Shown here in pieces: positions 25,976 through 33,400 of a DNA stretch of 64,000 nucleotides. Location: the NCBI GenBank assembly GCA_907165275.2, contig OU015674.1, positions 7,093,001 through 7,157,000 on the forward strand, written 5' to 3'. The number at the start of each line of letters is the position of its first letter. Positions within the stretch are counted from its first letter, which is position 1. This DNA is from Zygaena filipendulae (taxonomy: Eukaryota > Arthropoda > Insecta > Lepidoptera > Zygaenidae). Below the pieces are notes generated by a model that searched no databases, was not told the origin of the DNA, and saw nothing but the letters and a program-made list of their open reading frames with translations. Both the position numbers and the translations under genes were made by a program.

Positions 25976-28698
25976 TTGTTTATTTGCAAGAATATGGTAG
26001 GTACATAGTTGGTGTTACTCTAAGATTGATTCAGCATATTCTGCCGTTGCCGGCGTACAAATGTCAACAATGTACAATAAAAAAAACAACGGTTAACGGT
26101 TATCTATATTATCTGTTTAAAAGGATATTACCAAGCTATGTATTTGCATTCTAGCCCTCTTCTTCTTCTTAAATAATGGCGTCTATAATTATAATTTGCC
26201 AATGACAATGTTTCTTAATAATAAAAATCTCTTCATCTACTTCTTCAATTATGGCGAAACGCCAATGACAATGTTAGATTGTCAAGTTAAAACAGGGCTC
26301 TCTTGAAAGCCAGTTTCCTGCTCAGGGTCCAAAATAGATGCTGAAAAGTGACTGAAATAACGGAGACACGTGATACGCGTGTTATCGGTACGGCTTTCAC
26401 TCGTCAACACTTCCAGCTAAGTTGAAAATCTACATTCGCTAACTAAGAAACGCAGTCGAATTGTCACTACACGTGATCACGCCAAACTCGACTTTTGATT
26501 GGACGATTTTACGTGACCACGTGACAATATGATTCGTGTCTCAGTTTTCTGTACGTTAACGAATGTGGATTGTAAACTTGGCGAGGGCGGCTGGAACTTG
26601 GTATGAAGTTATAATCGCATAGTTAGTTACAATGATATTATAAGTATAAAACAATGTATTAAAGGATTAGGTTGGGTTAGGAAAGGAGTAGGTAAAATAT
26701 GTAGATAGGTATGTTAAATTTTCGTCTCCTATCCGTTGCTGTACAGCCATGCAGGCTGGAGCCAGCTCATGCAGTATGTAATATGTATATCATTATATTG
26801 GTGTAATCACTCCAATCTCCTTAATGGAATATAGACCTGTATTTTAGGGTATGTAGTACAATGTTGGGTGTAAATGTAAAAAAAAAAAAACACGCATCGA
26901 ATTGAGAACCTCCTCCTTTTTGGGAAGTCGGTAAAAAAGAAAACCAGAGCTCATATTTCTGTAAAAATATTTATTTCTTTGTAACTTTTTCAATTACAAC
27001 TAAAAGGAAAGTAGAAAGAAACAGAACATAAAAAATTTGAATTTAAAAATAAGAAATTAAAAAAAAAGCAAAGAAAAAACAGCGACAAGTTACTAAAGAG
27101 GTCGTCAATAATTGGTAAAATGTCAAATGCTACATTTTATTAATTATTATAATACTAGCTGTGCCCCGCGGCCGCATGAAACGTTTTTGTATGACAACTT
27201 TTTTCCCCAACATCTGATTTATTTTTTATTTTTTTAAGCCAATAAACGAAACAAAGCCTATATGTCAAGTTTAGCTTAATGTCAAGTTTAGCTTAATCTA
27301 CCTGTGAAAACCGCATGAAAATCCGTGCAGTAGGTTCAAAATTATCGCGAACAGACAGTCAGACAGAAAATAATATTAGAAACTTTTTAAAAATATTCAA
27401 TGTACAGAATCGCGGATTCTACTCTTTTATTGTAGTAGGTATCAGTGGCGAAGGGTGAAATATTGAGAGGGGGAAGCCGGAAATCTACTTTAATTTCAAC
27501 TTATTAAACTATTAACTGTTCCCCGCGGTTTGTCCTGCGATAAGTTCGGAGTTCCCGCGGGAATTCCAGTATAAAAGTCCTTCTCTGTATCCCTGACAAC
27601 GTTCTCAATTGGCCGGTGGGAATCGGCTTCTATGGTACCTTCGCCACTGGTAGGTATAGATATATTTGACATGCCCAGGTGTATTTGTTCACGATGCGTG
27701 GACCGAAATGGACGACCGCGAGGATGAAGTTCTCACTGAGGCTGGTGTCCGTCAACGCGCCGCCGACGGTGAAGGAGAAAGCTGATTTCAACGCTTTCCT
27801 GTAAGTGCCTTTAAAAAGCGAAGCTACGCTAAGTTGATCAAATTTTTTTAGTCCGGTTTGTGGATTAATAAAAAATATTGGATACGTATTCTTTCTTTAA
27901 TAATTTTTTCAAAAAATAACGGCGATACATTAAGTGGAAATTTTGCTTGACGTCACTACCCGGTGCAGTTTGTATGGGGGCTTATAGCGGTTAATGACGT
28001 CACGGGCCCCCACCCTAAACTTTAATGCGCTATATCTCTGTATATTTTTATTAATTTGAAAAAGCATATTATGTGTCCATTATTTCTTTATTTTCTAACT
28101 GATGGTCTGATTAGAATTTTGATTTTCAAAAGTCGTCAACATCCCTATCGGCGCATAATGCTAAGAGAAAAGAAACGTGCCGAGTGACTAATCCTAGTGC
28201 TCTTTTCAAAATTGGTTCAGTAGATCCTGAGATTACTCCCTACAACCTCACAAACTCACAACACAAACGGACACAAACTTTACCCCTTTATAATATTATA
28301 TTGAATTGAATGGATTGAATTGAATGAATGAATGAATTTATTGAAAACTTTGTTAAGGTTCTAACGTGCTAAGGTATCTAGGTAAGGTTTTTGTAAAGCA
28401 GGTGACACTATTTTTACCTTAATAAGGTCATAATAGATATACCAGTTTTGTTCACTTGGTTTCCACGATACAAGCTTGGAATCAAGGTGGTTTGTGAAAT
28501 GTAATCGTTAAACGATCATTGTTTCCGAATTGCAGACTCGTCCAGACCAGCAACGAAGCAATGTTGTCGTTGACCAAGTCCCTCATCGGTCCACAGAGCA
28601 TAGAGTTGGAATTATCTATGGAGTTGTACGATAGAGACCTATTCGGTGGGATCGCAGTCGCCAAGCTGTTTATTTTCGTATCGGAGCACGAGTTTTGA
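1704..28698 (+). CDS. Fibulin-like extracellular matrix protein, 26 exons, 5' end outside window
   Basis: Exons by splice signals: 1704-1878, 6549-6675, 7620-7710, 8400-8536, 9846-9969, 10510-10668, 11358-11540, 12082-12231, 13892-13994, 15915-15973, 16548-16676, 17107-17250, 17512-17644, 17754-18346, 19486-19983, 20545-20655, 20775-20951, 21704-21838, 22796-22953, 23224-23319, 24171-24298, 25033-25172, 25355-25502, 25789-25909, 27679-27800, 28536-28698. Joined, they read one open frame of 1433 residues ending in TGA at 28696. Order: anaphylatoxin-like Cys modules, calcium-binding EGF modules (repeated DIDEC/DVNEC starts), a Thr/Pro/Glu linker, a Pro/Thr tract, more EGF modules and a C-terminal domain ending in [10 protein letters not shown], the fibulin arrangement. 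Fibulins are secreted proteins of basement membranes and elastic matrix. EGF exons mostly start in phase 1, as expected for shuffled modules. The signal-peptide exon is not in the window. The protein is longer than vertebrate fibulin-1 because of the two linkers. Alternative: another fibulin/hemicentin-type matrix protein. Confidence 0.88.
2895..2967. repeat. Minisatellite (CACAAACTCA)n
   Basis: Six to seven imperfect decamers CACAAACTCA, directly following a Helitron-like fragment at 2791-2880. The same motif occurs once or twice at the ends of other fragments (e.g. 28250-28262), so it probably grew from the element's own end. Confidence 0.7.
3275..3420. repeat. Three short repeats around CAGTCTAACA
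   Basis: AGTCAGTCTAACA followed by TTGGA recurs at about 3278, 3323 and 3372, each with an A/T-rich spacer (two contain ATATCCAA). In the first fibulin intron. Confidence 0.6.
3455..3710 (-). repeat. Probable retroelement 3' tail
   Basis: A GAATTGAATTGAATTGAA simple tail borders a GC-richer stretch (TTGGCACACACAAAACATGC, CCATCCGGCGGGTCTTCCGC). The layout resembles an inverted 3' UTR of a non-LTR element. No reading frame supports it, so the call is tentative. Confidence 0.35.
7020..7215 (-). mobile_element. Inverted copy of the TGGCGCAGTAGG SINE
   Basis: The complement reads GTAGCATAGCAGGTCACCAT, then CTTGGTTTCCACGACACAAG and TGTGGGATCCAG, matching the body at 1400-1690. Confidence 0.6.
7330..7562. 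mobile_element. Palindromic 230-bp MITE, copy 2
   Basis: Begins GCCGCACTCAGAGT and ends with its inverse ACTCTGAGTGCGGC. Nearly the whole element is a palindrome, including TAATGATTACTTAGTTAAG and its complement. A near-identical copy is at 63413-63645 and half a copy at 1-160. It sits in the fibulin intron just before exon 7620. Confidence 0.8.
8213..8363. repeat. 150-bp imperfect palindrome beside fibulin exon 8400
   Basis: Left arm starts GGCGCCGTATACTTTTGAAT, right arm ends with the inverse ATTCAAAAATACGGCC. Arms of about 70 bases surround AATGCTTATACA...AAGCATT. Part of the same motif recurs near 57555-57590. It ends only 37 bases before the exon, so it overlaps the region where the branch point should lie. 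Confidence 0.65.
8400..17644 (+). CDS. Fibulin-like gene: first EGF-module block
   Basis: Exons 8400-8536 and 9846-9969 encode two EGF modules (six Cys each, GSYKCVC and GYELMSDG cores). Exons at 10510, 11358, 12082, 13892+15915, 16548, 17107 and 17512 each begin with D-[IVT]-[DN]-E-C, the calcium-binding EGF signature, and carry an N-G-S-[YF]-x-C core. The modules at 10510-12231 have an extra stretch between their fourth and fifth Cys, as in the atypical EGF modules of fibulins. Exon 13892-13994 appears to run into TGA, but a GTATTG donor at 13995 joins it in frame to 15915-15973 (NEHTRCPVG), completing one module over two exons. Confidence 0.85.
10894..11283. mobile_element. TA-flanked TIR element, copy 1
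   Basis: Inverted ends of about 60 bases starting CAGGATGTCCCGTAAATCGA and ending with the inverse (one side reads CAGGATGTGCCG), bounded by TA. A second copy is at 44940-45307 in the other orientation. It sits in the fibulin intron just before exon 11358. Confidence 0.75.
12655..13340 (-). pseudogene. Decayed LINE reverse transcriptase 3' end
   Basis: On the - strand, 13340-13190 reads [19 protein letters not shown] then [11 protein letters not shown] and a stop; a shifted frame at 13160-12825 reads [20 protein letters not shown], then [20 protein letters not shown]. These are the conserved C-terminal end of jockey/CR1-like LINE ORF2 proteins (R-S-x-LE-[YF]-[GA] ... W.P ... I..[IV]Q..F.R; N-[SA]-P-x-x-R-x-L). 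The frame is broken and everything 5' of it is missing. In the fibulin intron 12232-13891. Confidence 0.7.
13553..13765. repeat. Diverged copy of the core of the palindrome at 15391-15790
   Basis: Shares GACAAAAACACACGTAATAT, the TTGATCGGTTCGAATTCGGTGAC region and the GGTTTGTGCTA / TAGCACAAACC arms, in inverted order relative to 15391-15790. Confidence 0.65.
14600..15145. repeat. Two tandem copies of a 272-bp repeat
   Basis: Copies of about 272 bases sharing TTTGTTTGAAAGG, GATACTCCCAA, AACTCTTCAAAAATTATAGG and GATGAAGACCACAGATGGTC. A third, partial copy lies inverted at 214-437. In the fibulin intron 13995-15914. Some short ORFs in this stretch are read-through of the repeat. Confidence 0.7.
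15391..15790. repeat. 400-bp near-perfect palindrome
   Basis: The arms match almost base for base from AAAACCGACTTCC at the left to GGAAGTCGGTTTT at the right, about 160 bases each, around a centre of about 70 bases. A diverged copy lacking the outer arms is at 13553-13765. It is in the fibulin intron between exons 13892 and 15915. Identical arms imply a recent origin or gene conversion. Confidence 0.8.
16266..16471 (+). mobile_element. Helitron-like element, intact
   Basis: TCCTACTTATATTG start, ACCGCGGGTGAAACCGCGG hairpin and CTAG end, inserted between A and T, in the fibulin intron before exon 16548. About 90% similar by eye to 36611-36809. Confidence 0.75.
17754..18346 (+). CDS. Fibulin-like gene: acidic Thr/Pro/Glu linker exon
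   Basis: A 593-base exon coding about 195 residues with almost no Cys, rich in Thr, Pro, Asn, Glu and Asp. It is preceded by a tyrosine-rich acidic tail ([11 protein letters not shown]) in exon 17512-17644. It ends with a half-module [12 protein letters not shown] that completes the EGF module begun at 17512. The donor at 17645 (GTATGA) and acceptor at 17753 define a 109-base intron that removes an in-frame stop at 17703. The composition suggests an unstructured, possibly O-glycosylated spacer; the Tyr/Asp clusters could be tyrosine-sulfation sites (inference). Confidence 0.75.
19486..19983 (+). CDS. Fibulin-like gene: calcium-binding EGF module plus Pro/Thr tandem tract
   Basis: Begins [12 protein letters not shown], a complete EGF module, then runs into about 100 residues of nearly pure Pro and Thr (19660-19977) built on a repeated TTPPPPP unit, and ends STES before a GTACGT donor. 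Phase matches both neighbours. Codons are mostly CCT/CCA for Pro and ACA/ACT for Thr, so the DNA is a C-rich, G-poor simple repeat liable to length change. The tract would form a stiff polyproline-like, possibly glycosylated rod between EGF blocks. Confidence 0.8.
20545..25909 (+). CDS. Fibulin-like gene: second EGF-module block
   Basis: Exon 20545-20655 encodes a Tyr/Arg-rich linker with a half-module [16 protein letters not shown]. Exon 20775 opens DNDEC, 21704-21838 is another linker with [15 protein letters not shown], and 22796 opens DIDEC and ends inside the next DVDEC module, which continues at 23224-23319 and 24171. Further calcium-binding modules start at 24171 (CIDVDEC), 25033 (CSDVDEC) and 25355 (DINEC); the last is completed by 25789-25909 (RCKRIEHYC). 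Several modules break within the domain rather than between domains, unlike the first block. Exon 25355-25502 must use the donor GTATGT at 25503. Confidence 0.85.
21152..21310 (+). mobile_element. 3'-truncated, diverged SINE copy
   Basis: Shows the head (ATAGCTGAGTAACTG, GGAGGTTAAAATCTC) and the GAGGAAACCGCAGCTCGACT region of the SINE, then stops. In the fibulin intron 20952-21703. Confidence 0.6.
21986..22312 (+). repeat. Repeat matching the 5' part of the element at 59697
   Basis: Shares GTAGAGAGGTCAATTCTGTA, AATGCAATCAGTAAATTTTT and GGATGAAAATGCGCTTTCGA with 59697-60005. It stops at CGCATACGTT without the Helitron tail. Confidence 0.65.
23463..23785. mobile_element. MITE with twin TGACGTCA sites, copy A
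   Basis: Inverted ends GGGATGTTGA / TAGTCAACA..CCC. Perfect TGACGTCA palindromes lie at 23611-23618 and 23656-23663 around a short centre. It is in the fibulin intron 23320-24170. Other copies: 27833-28145, 49876-50197, 53056-53394, 57735-58292, and a decayed piece near 29035-29215. Confidence 0.75.
27679..28698 (+). CDS. Fibulin-like gene: C-terminal fibulin-type domain
   Basis: The end of exon 25789-25909 ([16 protein letters not shown]), exon 27679-27800 ([19 protein letters not shown]) and the last exon 28536-28698 ([17 protein letters not shown], then [12 protein letters not shown] and stop) make a beta-rich globular domain of about 120 residues. Its pattern of a GP-K/R-W motif, alternating hydrophobic strands and an AK-[LI]-[FY]-IFVS terminus is that of the fibulin C-terminal domain. 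This is the strongest single evidence for the family name. Confidence 0.85.
27833..28145. mobile_element. MITE with twin TGACGTCA sites, copy B
   Basis: Inverted orientation relative to copy A, in the last fibulin intron, ending GTCGTCAACATCCC. Both TGACGTCA sites are present. Confidence 0.7.
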
Positions 28699-28732
28699 TT
28701 TATAAGTAAAATGTATTATTATTATTACAATT

Positions 28733-28738
28733 AATAAA
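28733..28738 (+). terminator. Polyadenylation signal AATAAA of the fibulin-like gene
   Basis: AATAAA lies 35 bases after the TGA stop at 28698, followed by a T-rich stretch (28753-28768). It is the first such signal after the stop. Confidence 0.55.
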
Positions 28739-28739
28739 C

Positions 28740-30400
28740 TAGTTATGATGTTTATTGTTTTTTTTTTATTGGGTAATAAATTATTACGTATTTCATTCAG
28801 GAATACGCAGGGAGACGATTCTGCCTCAAACTTTGGTAAGTACTTTAGCACTCACTGAAATCTAATAAAAAAAAATAAAAAAAATTTGAATTACCTTTTT
28901 CTCTATTTCATTTGTTTCGGTAAAGTTTTTCTGCCTTCATCGTTTTCTTCTTTATTTATGACGTATATTAAGCTTGTTTTGGGGGTATGACAATCATAAT
29001 TCTATATAAAAACCCGATAGATAGTAAAAAACTCACTCATATATTTTGGTTTTTCCAATTAATGAAAAAATACTTAGATAAAGCGCATCGAAAGTTTAGG
29101 CGTGGGGGCTCGTGACATTGTGATTATTTTTTGATTATCCTAATATAAAAATAAAAAAAATAAAATATGTCCAATACCTATTTTTTATTTAGCTACATGA
29201 CTGAGTAAAAACTAAAATTTTGTGTGCTAGCCCATTCTGCTAGCGACAATGTTTCTCAGAAAAGAAAATAAATTGTGCAAACATAATATTACCTGTAGAG
29301 CTGGGGCAAACTTTTATGTGATGATATGATATAGGTATGTTTACCCTGAATCTGGGTGTATACTATGTACGTATGGGTGAATCATTGTGGTAGGTACCCG
29401 ATGGTTTAGATCAGAGCTTCCCATACTTTTTCATCAATGGTTTAGATTTTAGAGAGTGACAAATAGTCTCTATTTCCAAAACATCTCTCCAAGTTTTAAT
29501 CACTTGCTATCTTTCTAGTTGTCTTCCCACAATAGTGGAATCGAATACGATGAGGACAACCCAATTTACTTTTCCCCTTCCACTCACGACACGATAGTGG
29601 GAACAAGGTATCTAGCGGGAATAAAATTCTACGTTGATAATTCTATAATTTTAATTAAGCTTAATAATTAACCACTAAAGACAATACGTTCACAAACAAT
29701 ATTATAGTAAGCAGTATTTTAAAACGGAGCCAACTTTTACAAGTTTTTATCACAGTCTGTCCTAATTGGAATCGAATCCACAATCACAAAATTGCGAGCC
29801 ACTTTGCATAGTGCTTAAATACTTTATATATATACATATATACCTACTACTAAAAATAATGATTTTATATATTTATAAAAAAAAAAACTAAGTATGAGAG
29901 CTGACGATACTACTATGGGATGGAAAATTAAAATATTGCAGTATCTAGAGATGCAAATATGAACAGATATCTAATATATAAAATTCTCGTGTCACAATGT
30001 TCGTTCCCATACTCCTCAGAAACGGCTTGACCGATTCTCATGAAATTTTATATGCATATTCAGTAGGTCTGAGAATCGGCTACTATCTATTTTTCATCCC
30101 GGAATCCCCGCGGGAACTCCGTTACTCACGCGGGTGATACCGCGGGGCACAGCTAGTATTAATATATAATATAGAAGTCACATTGTATATTTGTGTATAA
30201 ATAAATTATAATAATAGTAAAAAATAACGTAATTCATGATAATGCTAATCATTGATACAGTACAAAACGTAGACATACAGTTCCTTGAAAATAAAGTCAA
30301 ACCAAACCAAACCTAATGGATTTTAAAAATCAATGACTAATTTCAATACGAGACACCAGTTTTTTTTGTGAACGTTTTTGCGTGGCTTTATCTAGCTGCA
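28740..30400. other. Intergenic gap between the two convergent genes
   Basis: AT-rich, no ORF of note. It contains a decayed piece of the twin-TGACGTCA MITE (29035-29215) and one Helitron-like element (29970-30156). The two genes end only 1.73 kb apart, on opposite strands. Confidence 0.6.
29970..30156 (+). mobile_element. Helitron-like element, variant 5' end
   Basis: Starts TCTAATATATAAAATTCTCG and ends with a CGCGGGTGATACCGCG hairpin and CTAG, inserted A|T. The 5' third differs from the copy at 36611 but resembles those at 14520 and 48310, showing several subfamilies with a common 3' end. In the intergenic gap between the two genes. Confidence 0.7.
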
Positions 30401-30402
30401 GT

Positions 30403-30408
30403 TTTATT
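30403..30408 (-). terminator. Polyadenylation signal AATAAA of the NWD-like gene
   Basis: On the - strand AATAAA appears 24 bases downstream of the TAG stop at 30432-30434. The resulting 3' UTR would be very short. Confidence 0.5.
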
Positions 30409-30431
30409 TTTAAAAAATGATAAATAGCTCT

Positions 30432-33400
30432 CTACTCATGAGGATCTACAATGTTGAGGATGGTGAGACAGCCGTCCTGAGAAGCTATGGCTAGGGCTTT
30501 GCCCCCGTGTGCGCTCGCCACGCCGGTCACTTCAGCTGGAGCACGGTACTCCGCCACTGCTTTGCCATCGATCGTTCTGAAAAATACGTATTATGTACGT
30601 CTGTCAAGCTAGAAAGGTCAAGTCGGCAGAATCAATTGATTTTTAGGTCAAAATTTAGTGCTCAATTAGTGCTAATTTAGTGCTGAAAAAAAAAATTTGG
30701 TGCTGTGATAGGTGGAACAAAAATGAGAACACTGCTAACTTTTTATTAAGCTAGCAGTGTACCGTTCGTGACCGCGTTACAATACAGTTGCAGCGGAATT
30801 CGCATGGGCTAATAATTTAGTGCTCAATTAGTGCTGCCATTGTAGCGAAAAATTTTTGAAAAATATCGTTTTTGAATTTTTTTTCAAATAAAGTACTGTA
30901 CTAGCGACACCGGCCGGTCTAAGAGCTCAAAAACGGGAACTGATGAAATTGAAACACGTCACCATTTAGCGCTCAATTAGTGCTGCCAGTATAATAAAGA
31001 ATTTTTGAAAAATAACCTTTTTTTTTAATTTTTTTCAATAACTTTTACTTAATTAAGCTAGCAGATTTAGCTAGCAGTGTACCTTTCGTGACCGCGTTAT
31101 GATACAGTTGCAGCGGAATCCGCATGAGCTAATAATTTAGTGCTCAATTAGTGCTGCCATTGTAGCGAAAAATTTTTGAAAAATAATCGTTTTTGAATTT
31201 TTTTTCAAATAAAATACTGTACTAGCGACACCGGCCGGTCTAAGAGCTCAAAAACGGGAACTGATGAAATTGAAACACGTCACCATTTAGCGCTCAATTA
31301 GTGCTGCCAGTATAATGAAGAATTTTTGAAAAATAACTTTTTTTTTATTTTTTTCAATAATTTTTACTTAATTAAGCTAGCAGATTTAGCTAGCAGTGTA
31401 CCTTTTGTGACCACGTTATGATACAGTTGCAGCGGAATCCGCATGAGCTAATAATTTAGTGCTCAATAAGTGCTGCCATTGTAGCGAAAAATTTTTGAAA
31501 AATAATAGTTTTTGAATTTTTTTTCAAATAAAATACTGTAAGCTAGCGACACCGGCCGGTCTAAGAGCTCAAAAACGGGAACTGATGAAATTGAAACACG
31601 TCACCATTTAGCGCTCAATTAGTGCTGCCAGTATAATAAAGAATTTTTGAAAAATAACCTTTTTTTTAATTTTTTTCAATAACTTTTACTTAATTAAGCT
31701 AGCAGATTTAGCTAGCAGTGTACCTTTCGTGACCGCGTTATGATACAGTTGCAGCGGAATCCGCATGAGCTAATAATTTAGTGCTCAATTAGTGCTGCCA
31801 TTGTAGCGAAAAATTTTTGAAAAATAATCGTTTTTGAATTTTTTTTCAAATAAAATACTGTACTAGCGACACCGGCCGGTCTAAGAGCTCAAAAACGGGA
31901 ACTGATGAAATTGAAACACGTCACCATTTAGCGCTCAATTAGTGCTGCCAGTATAATAAAGAATTTTTGAAAAATAACCTTTTTTTTAATTTTTTTCAAT
32001 AACTTTTACTTAATTAAGCTAGCAGATTTAGCTAGCAGTGTACCTTTCGTGACCGCGTTATGATACAGTTGCAGCGGAATCCGCATGAGCTAATAATTTA
32101 GTGCTCAATTAGTGCTGCCATTCTAGCGAAAAATTTTTGAAAAATAATCGTTTTTGATTTTTTTTTTTTCAAATAAAATACTGTACTAGCGACACCGGCC
32201 GGTCTAAGAGCTCAAAAACGGGAACTGATGAAATTGAAACACGTCACCATTTAGCGCTCAATTAGTGCTGCCAGTATAATGAAGAATTTTTGAAAAATAA
32301 CCTTTTTTTTAATTATTTTCAATAACTTTTACTTAATTAAAGTAGCAGATTTAGCTAGCAGTGTACCTTTCGTGACCGCGTTATGATACAGTTGCAGCGG
32401 AATCCGCATGAGCTAATAATTTAGTGCTCAATTAGTGCTGCACTAAGCTAGCACTAATTGAGCGCTAAATGGTGACGTGTTTCAATTTCATCAGTTCCCG
32501 TTTTTGAGCTCTTAGACCGGCCGGTGTCACTAGTACAGTATTTTATTTGAAAAAAAATTCAAAAACGATTATTTTTCAAAAAATTTTCGCTACAATGGCA
32601 GCACTAATTGAGCACTAAATTATTAGCTCATGCGGATTCCGCTGCAACTGTATCATAACGCGGTCACGAAAGGTACACTGCTAGCTAAATCTGCTAGCTT
32701 AATTAAGTAAAAGTTATTGAAAAAAATTAAAAAAGGGTTATTTTTCAAAAATTCTTTATTATACTGGCAGCACTAATTGAGCGCTAAATGGTGACGTGTT
32801 TCAATTTCATCAGTTCCCGTTTTTGAGCTCTTAGACCGGCCGGTGTCGCTAGTACAGTATTTTATTTGAAAAAAAATTCAAAAACGATTATTTTTCAAAA
32901 ATTTTTCGCTACAATGGCAGCACTAATTGAGCACTAAATTATTAGCTCATGCGGATTCCGCTGCAACTGTATCATAACGCGGTCACGAAAGGTACACTGC
33001 TAGCTAAATCTGCTAGCTTAATTAAGTAAAAGTTATTGAAAAAAATTAAAAAAAAGGTTATTTTTCAAAAATTCTTTATTATACTGGCAGCACTAATTGA
33101 GCGCTAAATGGTGACGTGTTTCAATTTCATCAGTTCCCGTTTTTGAGCTCTTAGACCGGCCGGTGTCGCTAGCTTACAGTATTTTATTTGAAAAAAAATT
33201 CAAAAACGATTATTTTTCAAAAATTTTTCGCTACAATGGCAGCACTTATTGAGCACTAAATTATTAGCTCATGCGGATTCCGCTGCAACTGTATCATAAC
33301 GCGGTCACGAAAGGTACACTGCTAGCTAAATCTGCTAGCTTAATTAAGTAAAAGTTATTGAAAAAAATAAAAAAAAAGTTATTTTTCAAAAATTCTTTAT